Both the position numbers and the translations under genes were made by a program. Of a DNA stretch of 64,000 bases, positions 33,151 through 41,883 are shown piece after piece (position 1 is the first letter of the stretch; each line of letters starts with the position of its first letter). Source of the DNA: Clostridia bacterium (GTDB lineage Bacteria; Bacillota; Clostridia; TANB77; UBA1234); NCBI GenBank assembly GCA_017462965.1, contig JAFTQC010000022.1, forward strand, positions 1 through 64,000. The letters run 5' to 3'. The notes below the pieces were generated by a model, which searched no databases, was not told the origin of the DNA, and saw only the letters and a list, made by a program, of their open reading frames with translations.

Positions 33151-34104
33151 TTAACAAAATTTTCCTTGCCAGCAGTCATTTTTTTCTAAATTTTTCTCGA
33201 TTCCATTTATGATCCATTTTTTATGCAAGTTCCAAGATGGTGCTAAAAGCAAGTCTTTTGGAGCATCTCCGGAGATTCTATGAATTATAATGTCTTTACG
33301 TAAATGAGCTATGATGTATATAACTGTTTTGATATATTCTTCTAAAGTTAATGGTGTATATTCTTTATTTTCAAGCATTTGCGCTAATTTTGTGTTTTTT
33401 ATTACATATGTAGAATGAATTTTTATGCCTGAAATTGGAGTGTGATTTAAAAATTCGATAGTATTTGCAACGTCTTTAAGTGTTTCGCCAGGAAGTCCAA
33501 CCATTACATGCGCAATAACTTCAATGTTCTTATCAGCTAGTAAATTTACAGCTTTTACGAAGGTTTCAGAAGAGTATCCGCGATTTATAAGCTTTCCAGT
33601 TTCGTCATTAGAAGTTTGAAATCCAAGTTCCACGAATACATGATATTTATTTGCATATGATTTTAAAAGAGCTATGATTTCTTCTGTTATACAATCAGGT
33701 CTTGTTGCTACAGCAAGGGCAACGATTCTGTCATCAATTAAAGCTGCATCATATCTTGATTTTAGAGTTTTTACATCAGCATATGTGTTTGAAAAATTTT
33801 GAAAATATGCGATGAATTTATTAGCGCGAGTAGCTTTGTAAGATGCAAAGTAGTCAGTAACTTGTTTAGAAATTGATTTGCAAATATTAGAGTTAATATC
33901 AATTGTATTTTCAAAAGAATAGCTCTTTTTAATATTTTCACCTGAACCTTGTTCACCACAAAAAATGCATCCGGAAATTCCGCATGTTCCATCTCTGTTA
34001 GGGCAAGAAAAACCTCCATCTATGCATATTTTCAGAGTTCGTTCACCGAATTTATTTTTAAAATAATCATTCAAATGATTGTATCTTGTATTTGAAGTAT
34101 TCAT
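33151..34104 (-). CDS. Radical SAM protein, YtqA/YhcC (TIGR01212) family
   Basis: A 317-residue radical SAM protein. The cluster motif CPNRDGTCGISGCIFC (residues 34-49) has the long CxxxxxxxCx3CxxC spacing typical of the Elp3/YhcC-like group. Later come GLQT-like LGFQTSNDETGKLINRGY and the family-specific HVMVGLPGET and KIHSTYVIKNT. The physiological reaction of YtqA/YhcC proteins is not settled; a tRNA-related or methylthio-type function has been discussed. GAAAGGAGC precedes ATG. It is a single-gene unit next to a long inverted repeat. Confidence 0.88.
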   Translation of the reverse strand: MNTSNTRYNHLNDYFKNKFGERTLKICIDGGFSCPNRDGTCGISGCIFCGEQGSGENIKKSYSFENTIDINSNICKSISKQVTDYFASYKATRANKFIAYFQNFSNTYADVKTLKSRYDAALIDDRIVALAVATRPDCITEEIIALLKSYANKYHVFVELGFQTSNDETGKLINRGYSSETFVKAVNLLADKNIEVIAHVMVGLPGETLKDVANTIEFLNHTPISGIKIHSTYVIKNTKLAQMLENKEYTPLTLEEYIKTVIYIIAHLRKDIIIHRISGDAPKDLLLAPSWNLHKKWIINGIEKNLEKNDCWQGKFC

Positions 34105-34138
34105 AGTGCTCCTTTCTCTATTTGAATTTGGGCAAGCC

Positions 34139-34246
34139 TTTTTTGGAAATTGGGACGGTTCCTTTTTCCAAGTTTATTAAACAAATTATAAATAAAAATG
34201 TAATTTTTGTAAACTTGGAAAAAGGAACCGTCCCAATTTCCAAAAG
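34139..34246. repeat. Long inverted repeat, GGAAATTGGGACGG family
   Basis: TTTTGGAAATTGGGACGG... (34139-34172) and its complement (34211-34246) flank about 38 AT-rich bases. It is the same unit as 9327-9438, here between divergently transcribed genes, so it is not only a terminator. Confidence 0.88.
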
Positions 34247-34276
34247 CCTCGTCTCATTTTCCACAAAAGCTTGTGC

Positions 34277-34305
34277 TTGATAATGTAACAAATTGAGTAT
34301 ATAAT
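34277..34305 (+). promoter_or_regulatory. Promoter of the DUF3006-like gene
   Basis: TTGATA at 34277-34282 and TATAAT at 34300-34305, 17-bp spacer. Confidence 0.8.
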
Positions 34306-34365
34306 GAGCCTGTCTTTTAAGACTGTTTGTGGAATAGAGAAAGTTTCGAAAGAGAGGCGGAAATA

Positions 34366-35001
34366 ATGGAATTAGAAGAAAAAAGTGTAGATGTATCTGA
34401 TGAAAAAGATTTTGATGTCATGGCTGCACTGGAAGGGTTGAACAATGAACTTAGAGAATATCTTGAAAAAGCAGAGAAATCTTTGGAAATTCCAAGAAAA
34501 GTGAATGGACTAATAAATCAGACTGTTAATTCTTTTTTGATGGAGATGGTTAGGGAATACAAGCCGGAAGGCGGATGCTGCTTTTTAGTAAAGAATATTT
34601 CTCCTGAAACTTGCGTATGTTTCGTACATAGACTTAATGAGTCTGAGAGAACTTTCGAAAATATTGAGCTTTCAGCAGTTCCACCAGAAACGAAGGTGGG
34701 AGATGTTTTGGTTATTCAGGACGGTAAGTATGCTATAAGTCTTGTAGTTACGGCAGAAGTGCTAAAGATCCGTCAAAGAATAATTCGAAGTCTTGAGAAC
34801 TCTATTGAAGAATTTCAAGTTGAGGGTGTTTCTTATATGGTTTGCGATAAAAGTGATGACATAAAGGAACCTAGAATGAGCCTAAAAATCGAGGATTCTG
34901 GTAAAGAATTTTGGGGAATCGATATTGATGAAGAGCTTTATGAGAAAATTGAATATGGCTCAAAAGTTAAATATGAAAATGGAAGATATATTCTTGCATA
35001 G
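34366..35001 (+). CDS. DUF3006-like domain protein
   Basis: 211 residues, soluble and acidic. Residues of about 78-130 resemble the small DUF3006 domain (CCFLVKNISPETCVCFVHRL ... VPPETKVGDVLVIQDGKYAI). The C-terminal part repeats a similar pattern (MSLKIEDSGKEFWGIDID ... GSKVKYENGRYILA). Function unknown. ATG at 34366 is chosen from GAGAGGCGG upstream; the longer form from 34327 would start near the promoter. Mixed codon use, slightly GC-richer than neighbours, no in-frame CGG. Confidence 0.6.
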   Translation: MELEEKSVDVSDEKDFDVMAALEGLNNELREYLEKAEKSLEIPRKVNGLINQTVNSFLMEMVREYKPEGGCCFLVKNISPETCVCFVHRLNESERTFENIELSAVPPETKVGDVLVIQDGKYAISLVVTAEVLKIRQRIIRSLENSIEEFQVEGVSYMVCDKSDDIKEPRMSLKIEDSGKEFWGIDIDEELYEKIEYGSKVKYENGRYILA

Positions 35002-35009
35002 ATTTAATA

Positions 35010-35120
35010 AAAAATGGACAAGTGGGACGGAGACATTTGTCCATTTTTCTTTTTGCACTTTTAAGGGACGTACTCAAAGCGCAAATTTTTCGTCCACTTG
35101 ACGGACGTCCCTCGAGGACG
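35010..35120. repeat. Cluster of three GGGACG-core repeats
   Basis: A hairpin AAAAATGGACAAGTGGGACGG...TTGTCCATTTTT (35010-35048, a good terminator) is followed by a GCACTTTTAAGGGACGT arm (as at 457-484) and a CGTCCACTTGACGGACGTCCCTCGAGGACG unit. Confidence 0.75.
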
Positions 35121-35135
35121 ATTTGTGAAATTTTG

Positions 35136-35164
35136 TTGAAATCAAGCTAAATTTATGCTATTCT
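35136..35164 (+). promoter_or_regulatory. Promoter of ABC exporter operon
   Basis: TTGAAA at 35136-35141 and TATTCT at 35159-35164, 17-bp spacer. Confidence 0.65.
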
Positions 35165-35212
35165 GTTATGATGTATAATGAATTGAAAATGATGTAAAAG
35201 GAGGTTAGAAGG

Positions 35213-35266
35213 GTGCTAGGAAAAGCATCTAATATTTATGATAAAAAGACTTGCAAAATGTATTAG
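35213..35266 (+). CDS. Short overlapping leader ORF of the ABC exporter
   Basis: A 17-residue frame, MLGKASNIYDKKTCKMY, starting with GTG 8 bases after AAGGAGG, the best ribosome binding site in the leader. It overlaps the ABC exporter start (ATG 35238, different frame) and stops at 35264-35266, inside that gene. The exporter's own start has no well-placed site, so its translation may depend on this frame. B. subtilis bmrCD is also preceded by a regulatory leader ORF (bmrB), but the mechanism here would differ because no terminator lies between. Confidence 0.5.
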   Translation: MLGKASNIYDKKTCKMY

Positions 35267-36971
35267 AGAATATAAATGGCAAACAATTGCTAGCCCTATT
35301 TTGGTTGGTATAGAAGTTATATTAGAAATTCTTGTTACATTTCGAATTGCACATTTAATTGATTTCGGAATCGAATTAGGAAATCTAAATGTTATTTACA
35401 AAGACGGAATTTTCCTTGTATTGATGGGATTGTTATCATTGCTTTTCGGAGTACTTTCAGGATTAATGTGCGCGAAAGCTACTGCTGGTTTTGCTAAAAA
35501 TTTGAGGAAGGATTTATATTATAAACTTCAAGAATTTTCTTTCGCTAATATTGATAAATTCTCGACTTCAAGTATTGTGACGAGATTGACTACGGATGTT
35601 ACGAATGTTCAACAGTCATTTCAGATGATTATTCGTGTTGCTTTTAGATCTCCGATGATGCTAATTTTTTCTTTTATAATGATGCATAGAATTAATCCAG
35701 ACCTTGGTCGTGTGTTTTTATGGATTGGACCAGCACTTGCGCTTGCATTATTAATTATAATAAAAATTACGTTTCCAATTTTCGAAAAAGTTTTTAAAAC
35801 ATATGATGAATTAAATAATGTAGTTCAAGAAAATGTTAGAGGCATAAGAGTTGTAAAAGCTTTTGTAAATGAAGATGTTGAGAAAGAAAAATTTCAAACA
35901 ATCTCAGAAAAAATTTATAAGTTGTTTAAAAAAGGTGAAAATCTAGTTGCATTTAATAGACCGGTAATGCAGATTGCTATACATACAGCAATGATTATGA
36001 TTTCTTGGCTTAGCGCGAAGGCGATTACAGCCGGAAACATGTCAACAGGCGAACTTACAATTGTTATTTCATATGCAATGCAAATCCTAAATAGTCTTAT
36101 GATGCTTTCAATGATTTTTGTAACGATAATTATTTCAAAGGCTTCTGCAGAAAGAATTGTTGAGATTCTTGAAGAAGAGGTTGATTTAAAAAATCCTGAA
36201 AAACCAAAAATGAAAATTGAAGATGGATCAATTGAATTTAGAGATGTTAATTTTAGTTATGTAAAAGATAAAAAGAAACTTGCTTTAAATGATGTTGATT
36301 TAAGAATAAAATCTGGTGAAACGATTGGTATTATTGGTGGAACTGGTAGTTCGAAAACTACTCTTGTACAAATGATTCCAAGACTTTATGATGCTACAAG
36401 TGGAACAGTTTTTGTTGGTGGAATTGATGTAAAGAAATATGATTTGAAGGTTTTAAGAGATAACGTTGCGATGGTTCTTCAAAAGAATGAATTATTCTCA
36501 GGAACCATTAGTGAAAATATTCGTTGGGGAAATGAAAAGGCAACTGATGAAGAAGTTATGCATGTTTGTAAGCTTGCTCAAGCAGATGACTTTATTCAAA
36601 GTTTTCCTGATAAATATAATACACACATTGAGCAAGGTGGTACGAATGTATCTGGTGGACAAAAGCAAAGACTTTGTATTGCTAGAGCACTTTTAAAGAA
36701 ACCTAAAATTTTGATATTGGATGATTCAACAAGTGCTGTAGATACCAAAACAGATGCGTTAATTAGAAAAGCTTTTAGAGAGGAAATTCCAAATACCACA
36801 AAATTGATAATTGCACAAAGGATATCTTCAGTTGAAGATGCTGATAAAATTATAATTTTAAATGAGGGAAAAGTTGAAGCGTTTGATACGCCTGCTAATC
36901 TTCTAAAAAATAATGCGATATATCAAGAAATTTATAATTCACAAATGAAGGGAGGTAAGGCAAATGGCTAG
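35238..36971 (+). CDS. ABC exporter half-transporter, degenerate site subunit
   Basis: 577 residues: six-TM exporter domain (about 1-310) and nucleotide-binding domain with Walker A GGTGSSKTT (about 372-380), signature VSGGQKQR and Walker B ILILDD. The catalytic Glu after Walker B is Asp (LDDSTSAVD), typical of the subunit forming the degenerate site of heterodimeric exporters such as BmrC, TM287 or LmrC. The partner gene follows with an 8-base overlap. Likely exports drugs, lipids or peptides. The start codon is an ATG without a clear ribosome binding site, inside the overlapping leader frame. Confidence 0.92.
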   Translation: MIKRLAKCIREYKWQTIASPILVGIEVILEILVTFRIAHLIDFGIELGNLNVIYKDGIFLVLMGLLSLLFGVLSGLMCAKATAGFAKNLRKDLYYKLQEFSFANIDKFSTSSIVTRLTTDVTNVQQSFQMIIRVAFRSPMMLIFSFIMMHRINPDLGRVFLWIGPALALALLIIIKITFPIFEKVFKTYDELNNVVQENVRGIRVVKAFVNEDVEKEKFQTISEKIYKLFKKGENLVAFNRPVMQIAIHTAMIMISWLSAKAITAGNMSTGELTIVISYAMQILNSLMMLSMIFVTIIISKASAERIVEILEEEVDLKNPEKPKMKIEDGSIEFRDVNFSYVKDKKKLALNDVDLRIKSGETIGIIGGTGSSKTTLVQMIPRLYDATSGTVFVGGIDVKKYDLKVLRDNVAMVLQKNELFSGTISENIRWGNEKATDEEVMHVCKLAQADDFIQSFPDKYNTHIEQGGTNVSGGQKQRLCIARALLKKPKILILDDSTSAVDTKTDALIRKAFREEIPNTTKLIIAQRISSVEDADKIIILNEGKVEAFDTPANLLKNNAIYQEIYNSQMKGGKANG

Positions 36972-38856
36972 AGTTGGAGGCAAAAGAGGGTTTGCTGGTA
37001 AAGTGCAAAATCCTAAGGAAACAATAAAAAGATTATTATCATATTTTAAAAGATATAAATTTGTAATGATTATTGTTGTCATTTGCATTATTCTTTCTTC
37101 ACTTACAAATGTTGCGAATTCGCTATTTATAAGGAAATTAATCGATGATTATATTACTCCGTTAATTGGAATTCAAAATCCTGATTTTTCAAATTTAATT
37201 CGTGCCTTAGCCTTTATGGCGGGGATTTATGCTACTGGTGTGATTGCAACATTTACATATACAAGAATCATGGTTTTTATTACGCAAAATATTTTGAAGA
37301 GAATTAGAAATGAAATGTTTGCGAAAATGCAATCGCTACCATTAAAATATTTTGATTCTCATACTCATGGAGAAGTGATGAGTCATTATACGAACGATAC
37401 AGATGCACTTCGTGAAATGCTTGCAGAGAGTATACCTCAGCTGATTTCATCTTTCATTACAATAGTTGCAGTATTCTTTGCGATGCTATTTACAAATCCT
37501 GCATTGACTGCTGTTGTAGTTTTGATACTAATAATTATGCTAAGGATAGTTAAAATTATTGGTGGAAAAAGTTCAAAATATTTTATAAAGCAACAAGAAT
37601 CACTTGCGAAAGTTAATGGATACATTGAAGAAATGATTAATGGTCAAAAAGTAATTAAAGTTTTCTGTCATGAAGATAAATCAAAAGAAGACTTTGATAA
37701 GATAAACGATAAATGGTGTGAAAACGCTACAAATGCGAATATGATGGCAAATATTTTGATGCCAATAATGGCGAATATTGGACATTTACAATATGTAATT
37801 TTAGCAATTGTTGGTGGAATTTTAGCATTAAAAACTAATATGGGTATCACGCTTGGTGAAATTGCAAGTTTCTTGCAACTTAGCAGAAGTTTTAATATGC
37901 CGGTTTCAAGAGTATCTCAACAAATAAATTCTATAGCAATGGCTATGGCTGGTGCTGAAAGAATTTTTGCATTAATGGAAGAGGTTCCTGAGAAAAATGA
38001 AGGTAAAGTTACTCTTGTGAATGTTGAATATAATGGCGATGAAATTTGTGAAACAGAAAAACGTACAGAAAAATGGGCTTGGAAAAAAATCGATGAATCC
38101 GGGAAATGTGAATATATTCCACTTAAGGGGCATGTTGAAGTAAAGAATTTGACATTTGGATATGTTCCTGAAAAAACTGTACTTACAGATGTTTCGTTCT
38201 ATGCAAAACCTGGACAAAAAATTGCATTTGTTGGTGCAACAGGTGCTGGAAAAACTACAATAACAAACTTGATAAATAGATTTTATGAAATTGAAGAGGG
38301 CGAAATTATCTATGATGGAATTAATATAAAAGATATCAATAAAGATGATTTAAGACGTTCTCTTGGAATGGTTTTACAAGATACAAATTTATTTACTGGA
38401 ACAATTAGAGACAATATTAGATATGGTCGTTTAGACGCGACAGATGCTGAAATTGAAGAAGCTGCTAAACTTGCTAATGCAGATGGATTTATAAAACGTT
38501 TGCCAAATGGATATGATACGTGGATTACAAATAATGGAGAAAGTTTATCACAAGGTCAAAGACAGCTTATTTCCATTGCAAGAGCTGCGGTTGCAGATCC
38601 ACCAGTAATGATACTAGACGAAGCTACATCAAGTATAGACACAAGAACAGAAGCAATTGTTCAAGATGGAATGGACAAATTAATGCTTGATAGAACTGTG
38701 TTTGTAATTGCGCACAGGTTATCAACAGTTAGAAACTCAAAAGCAATAATCGTGCTAGACCACGGCAAAATAATTGAAAGAGGAGAACACGACTTCTTAA
38801 TAGAACAAAAAGGCACATACTATCAATTATATACAGGAGCATTTGAATTAGAATAA
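36964..38856 (+). CDS. ABC exporter half-transporter, canonical subunit
   Basis: 630 residues: N-terminal basic extension, six TM helices, then NBD with Walker A GATGAGKTT, signature LSQGQRQ, Walker B VMILDE with the catalytic Glu, and H-loop AHRLST. There is an insertion between TM domain and NBD (NVEYNGDEICETEKRTEKWAWKKI), as in BmrD/TM288-like partners. With the preceding subunit it should form a heterodimeric exporter with one active site. It starts inside the end of the upstream gene behind GGGAGG, so translation is coupled. Confidence 0.93.
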   Translation: MARVGGKRGFAGKVQNPKETIKRLLSYFKRYKFVMIIVVICIILSSLTNVANSLFIRKLIDDYITPLIGIQNPDFSNLIRALAFMAGIYATGVIATFTYTRIMVFITQNILKRIRNEMFAKMQSLPLKYFDSHTHGEVMSHYTNDTDALREMLAESIPQLISSFITIVAVFFAMLFTNPALTAVVVLILIIMLRIVKIIGGKSSKYFIKQQESLAKVNGYIEEMINGQKVIKVFCHEDKSKEDFDKINDKWCENATNANMMANILMPIMANIGHLQYVILAIVGGILALKTNMGITLGEIASFLQLSRSFNMPVSRVSQQINSIAMAMAGAERIFALMEEVPEKNEGKVTLVNVEYNGDEICETEKRTEKWAWKKIDESGKCEYIPLKGHVEVKNLTFGYVPEKTVLTDVSFYAKPGQKIAFVGATGAGKTTITNLINRFYEIEEGEIIYDGINIKDINKDDLRRSLGMVLQDTNLFTGTIRDNIRYGRLDATDAEIEEAAKLANADGFIKRLPNGYDTWITNNGESLSQGQRQLISIARAAVADPPVMILDEATSSIDTRTEAIVQDGMDKLMLDRTVFVIAHRLSTVRNSKAIIVLDHGKIIERGEHDFLIEQKGTYYQLYTGAFELE

Positions 38857-38859
38857 TAC

Positions 38860-38933
38860 AAAAAATGGACAAAGGGACGGGGCTTTTGTCCATTTTTTTT
38901 CGTCCATCGGGGACGTCCATCAAATGGACGAAT
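38860..38933. repeat. Two adjacent GGGACG-core hairpins
   Basis: AAAAATGGACAAAGGGACGGGGCTTTTGTCCATTTTT (terminator of the exporter operon) is followed by CGTCCATCGGGGACGTCCATCAAATGGACG. After it, 38940-39106 is AT-rich and holds only the promoter region of the next gene. Confidence 0.8.
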
Positions 38934-39106
38934 TTGACAGAAAAACGTTGACTTCTTTAGAAATTTTAGATTTTTGAAAGCCAAAGGCGATTAAATGAGA
39001 AATTTTGTAAAATTTCAAGGTTTACAGAATTTGCAATTTTCATATTTTTATATATAATATTATGTAGAACTGATTCGAAATATTAAAATATGAGAAGAGG
39101 ATTTAA

Positions 39107-39589
39107 ATGAGAAAAATTAGGATATTGTTTGTTTGCAAAGGGAATATTTGTCGTTCAACAATGGCTCAATTTGTGTTTTTAGATAAAGCACGAAAATATG
39201 GAATTGCTGAGAGATTTTTTGTCGATTCTGCAGCAACTACAGCAGAGCAATTGGGAAGAGGTATTGCGCAAGGAACAATAGATAAATTAGAAGAAAATAA
39301 TATTGAATACGAAGAGCATCATGCAAGAAAAATGACAAAGGAAGATTACAAGAATTTTGATTATATTATTGCGATGGAAGCTTCTGTAGTGCAAGGTATT
39401 TTCGATATAATTGAAAAAGATGTTCATTATAAAGTTTTTCAATTGTATGATTTTTCAAAAGAAGCATTTGATATTGTTGACCCTATATATACAAACGATT
39501 TTGATAGAACATATCATGAAATAGATTTGGGATGTCAGATATTCTTGGAATATTTGATGAGAAATGTTGTTAAAGAGAGATATATATAA
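39107..39589 (+). CDS. Low-molecular-weight phosphotyrosine phosphatase
   Basis: A 160-residue LMW-PTP. It shows the P-loop VCKGNICRST (residues 9-18; catalytic Cys and Arg of Cx5R) and the general-acid loop DPIYTNDF near residue 128. In Firmicutes these enzymes dephosphorylate tyrosine or arginine residues (YwlE-type). The residue after the first Cys is Lys-Gly-Asn-Ile; a Thr/Ile choice two residues after Asn is used to separate arginine from tyrosine phosphatases, and Ile here points weakly to tyrosine. AGAGGA precedes ATG. Single-gene unit. Confidence 0.9.
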   Translation: MRKIRILFVCKGNICRSTMAQFVFLDKARKYGIAERFFVDSAATTAEQLGRGIAQGTIDKLEENNIEYEEHHARKMTKEDYKNFDYIIAMEASVVQGIFDIIEKDVHYKVFQLYDFSKEAFDIVDPIYTNDFDRTYHEIDLGCQIFLEYLMRNVVKERYI

Positions 39590-39787
39590 ATTTGGAAATT
39601 GGGACGGTTCCTTTTTCAAAATTTGCTAAGAGTCAAACAAAAAAAGTATTGTTTTTAAGCCTCAAACAACTCATTTTTCATTGCAAACACGATGCAATGA
39701 AAATGAGAACTCGGCAACAAAAAACAATACTTTTTTCGTTCTCTTAAATACTTTGCATTTTGGAAAAAAGAACCGTCCCAATTTTAG
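39590..39787. repeat. Nested cruciform: GGAAATTGGGACGG arms around an inner terminator
   Basis: Outer arms (39590-39620 and 39758-39787) are of the GGAAATTGGGACGG family. Inside lies AAAAAAGTATTGTTTTT ... AAAAAACAATACTTTTTT, and inside that CTCATTTTTCATTGC ... GCAATGAAAATGAG. It fills the gap between two convergent genes and should terminate in both directions. Confidence 0.85.
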
Positions 39788-40680
39788 ATTTGGTCGTCTT
39801 CTAATACTCTTTCTGCTTTTTGTTCTAAAATTTCAGGATGTAGGAATAATCCCGTGAAATATTTCAATGCTTTTGAAAGATAGAAACCGTCACCTATTCG
39901 CTCATCAGCAACAAATCTAAGTTTCATTACTTTTTTCTCAACAATTTTTCCGTTTTTATCGATAACACGTAGTTTTTTCTTTGTTCCCATTGCGATAAAA
40001 ATAGAAGTAGTCCCCCAGTTATATATGTGATGATAAATAGGACCCGAACCAATAGATCCCATATTAGTTACAAACATGCTCGTGTGAAATGGACTTATTC
40101 TGTGAATAAACTTTGGCATGTGTCCGTAAAAGTCTAAGAAAGTAAGGAAGTCTATGACGAATGAAAATAAGAAGCGAGGTAATCTATTTAATACATTCAT
40201 CAATTTGTCTGTATCATTTTTTATGCCAGTTCCACCTTTATTAGCATTTATTGTTTTTTGTAGTAGCTCAGCAACATCATCGACAGAAGAATCTTTTTCA
40301 AAAATCATTTTAATTGGAGTTGCTTCAGTTTCGATATTCATTTCTTTTTTTACAACAATAGAAAGTGATAAATCGTCTCTTGAATATAATCTTCTTCCGG
40401 CAATAAACCTATTCAAACGAGGATATTCGGCGACAGTTCTTATAAGTGCAGTAAAAAAATAGTCTAAAAAAGAAATAGTTTCTCCATTTTTTCTTCTTTC
40501 TCTTATTCTTTCTTCAATATTACTAACGTCAATTTCAGCATCAAACTCAACTTGTGCATCGTTACGAGTTTTCATGATGAAAGGTATTATAACATTTGTC
40601 GGATCAGAATGACGAACTCGTCTACCGTCATATCTGTCACCAAATCTTTTTTTAATTTTGTTTGTATTATTCTTTTTCAT
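39784..40680 (-). CDS. CAT/E2 acyltransferase-fold protein with altered active site
   Basis: A 298-residue protein resembling the catalytic domain of 2-oxoacid dehydrogenase E2/chloramphenicol acetyltransferase (RRVRHSDPTNVIIPFIMKTRNDAQVEFDAEIDV ... FVTNMGSIGSGPIYHHIYNWGTTSIFIAMG ... RFVADERIGDGFYLSKALKYF). The family motif HxxxDG is ERIGDG here, so the catalytic His is replaced by Glu. There is no lipoyl or E3-binding domain. It may be a non-catalytic or differently acting member; such stand-alone homologues are known in gut Clostridia, without an assigned role. Translation start has AAAAAGGGG upstream. Confidence 0.75.
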   Translation of the reverse strand: MKKNNTNKIKKRFGDRYDGRRVRHSDPTNVIIPFIMKTRNDAQVEFDAEIDVSNIEERIRERRKNGETISFLDYFFTALIRTVAEYPRLNRFIAGRRLYSRDDLSLSIVVKKEMNIETEATPIKMIFEKDSSVDDVAELLQKTINANKGGTGIKNDTDKLMNVLNRLPRFLFSFVIDFLTFLDFYGHMPKFIHRISPFHTSMFVTNMGSIGSGPIYHHIYNWGTTSIFIAMGTKKKLRVIDKNGKIVEKKVMKLRFVADERIGDGFYLSKALKYFTGLFLHPEILEQKAERVLEDDQI

Positions 40681-40704
40681 ATATTCCCCTTTTTAGTATA
40701 TAAA

Positions 40705-41755
40705 TTATTTTATATTATATAGATTTTGTAGTTGTTTCAAATATTCATCCAAATTGTTTTGATTATCAGACGATGTTAGCGAATTAGTAGATAGCAATAA
40801 CCATAATTGTCTATCGTCAAGCATGCGTGCTGCAAAGTTTGCTAAGTCAAATTCATTATTTGCAAGGAAGCCATTAAACTCATTTTTTACAATATTTTTT
40901 AGGCCGTTTGAAAAACATGCCAAGATAGGAACTCCTAATGCACCAGCTTCTAATGCATATATAGGAACTTCTTCATAGTTATCCACAACAAATAAAAACT
41001 TTGCTTTTGATAGAAGTGTATAGTAATCATCAACAGTGGCAACAAAAAAGATAGAATCATCTAATCCGACATTCTTTTATATATGATGAAAATGATTCAG
41101 CTAAAGGAAAGCTTGATATTACACCGCATTTAAAAGAAAATCCTCTACCTTTAAGAAGCCCCATAATATTTATAAATTTCATAAATAATTCATCATTTAT
41201 TTTATCGTAAAATAATAAAATATCAAAGAAATTTGGTACATCTTTTTCTGACAATGTGGATTTCTTAATAACGTCTTCACAATTAATTGCCTTTCTTAAG
41301 AAAACGCTTTTTTCGATTAATGATTTACTATATTTATAATTTTTAAACATTTCTTCCGAAGGCCAAATGATTTTTGTAAAATGCTTAGATGCTGATTTGA
41401 AAAGCAGCGATTCTTTTGAAAACTTATGGAAAGATTCCGTATCCTCGTGCAAGTGAGCAATTATTTTAATATCTTTTGAAAATTTACTAGCCAAAATGCA
41501 AGCTTTAAAATCATGTGCATGGATTACATTTGGTGCAAATGTTTTTATGATATTTGAGATTGATTTAAGATCCATGTTTTCTAATGGAAGATAATTTATT
41601 TCTTTTTTTCTTAATATTCTAGAAATAGGACCAGTTGGAGAAGCGTATGCGATTTCACAATCATTTTTTAGAAAATCAATTGACTGAACTATTGTATTTT
41701 CAATATCTGTAAATATTTTTGATGATAGAAGATGCAAGATTCTATAGTTTCCCAC
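40705..41755 (-). CDS. Glycosyltransferase family 4-like protein, read through +1 frameshift
   Basis: GT-B fold glycosyltransferase (group 1). The first frame carries LLSSKIFTDIENTIVQSIDFLK, NVIHAHDFKACILASKF and IIAHLHEDTESFHKF, and stops at 41057. The +1 frame continues with GLDDSIFFVATVDDYYTLLSKAKFLFVVDNYEEVPIYALEAGALGVPILA, which holds the donor-site Glu pattern. The frames join by skipping one base at CGG (41068-41066), after UGU, giving Cys-Gly-Leu; the Gly-Leu pair is usual in this family. GTG at 41755 is taken as the start because AAAGGA lies 10 bases upstream and a TATACT -10 box overlaps the longer form. Recoding, a pseudogene or an error are all possible. Confidence 0.75.
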
Positions 41756-41837
41756 AATATACACATCCTTTAATTTTTGTAAATTTGTTAGGTATAGTAT
41801 AACATATGCCACAAAAAAATCATCAAAAAATTGAAAG

Positions 41838-41876
41838 AAAAAAAGGACAAGAGAACCGTCCCCTTGTCCTTTTTTT
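41838..41876. terminator. Bidirectional terminator, GGACAAGAGAACCGTCC unit
   Basis: AAAAAAGGACAAG and CTTGTCCTTTTTTT flank AGAACCGTCCC, a hairpin member of the GGGACGG family. It terminates the ClpX-like gene on the minus strand. Confidence 0.75.
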
Positions 41877-41883
41877 GAATTAA

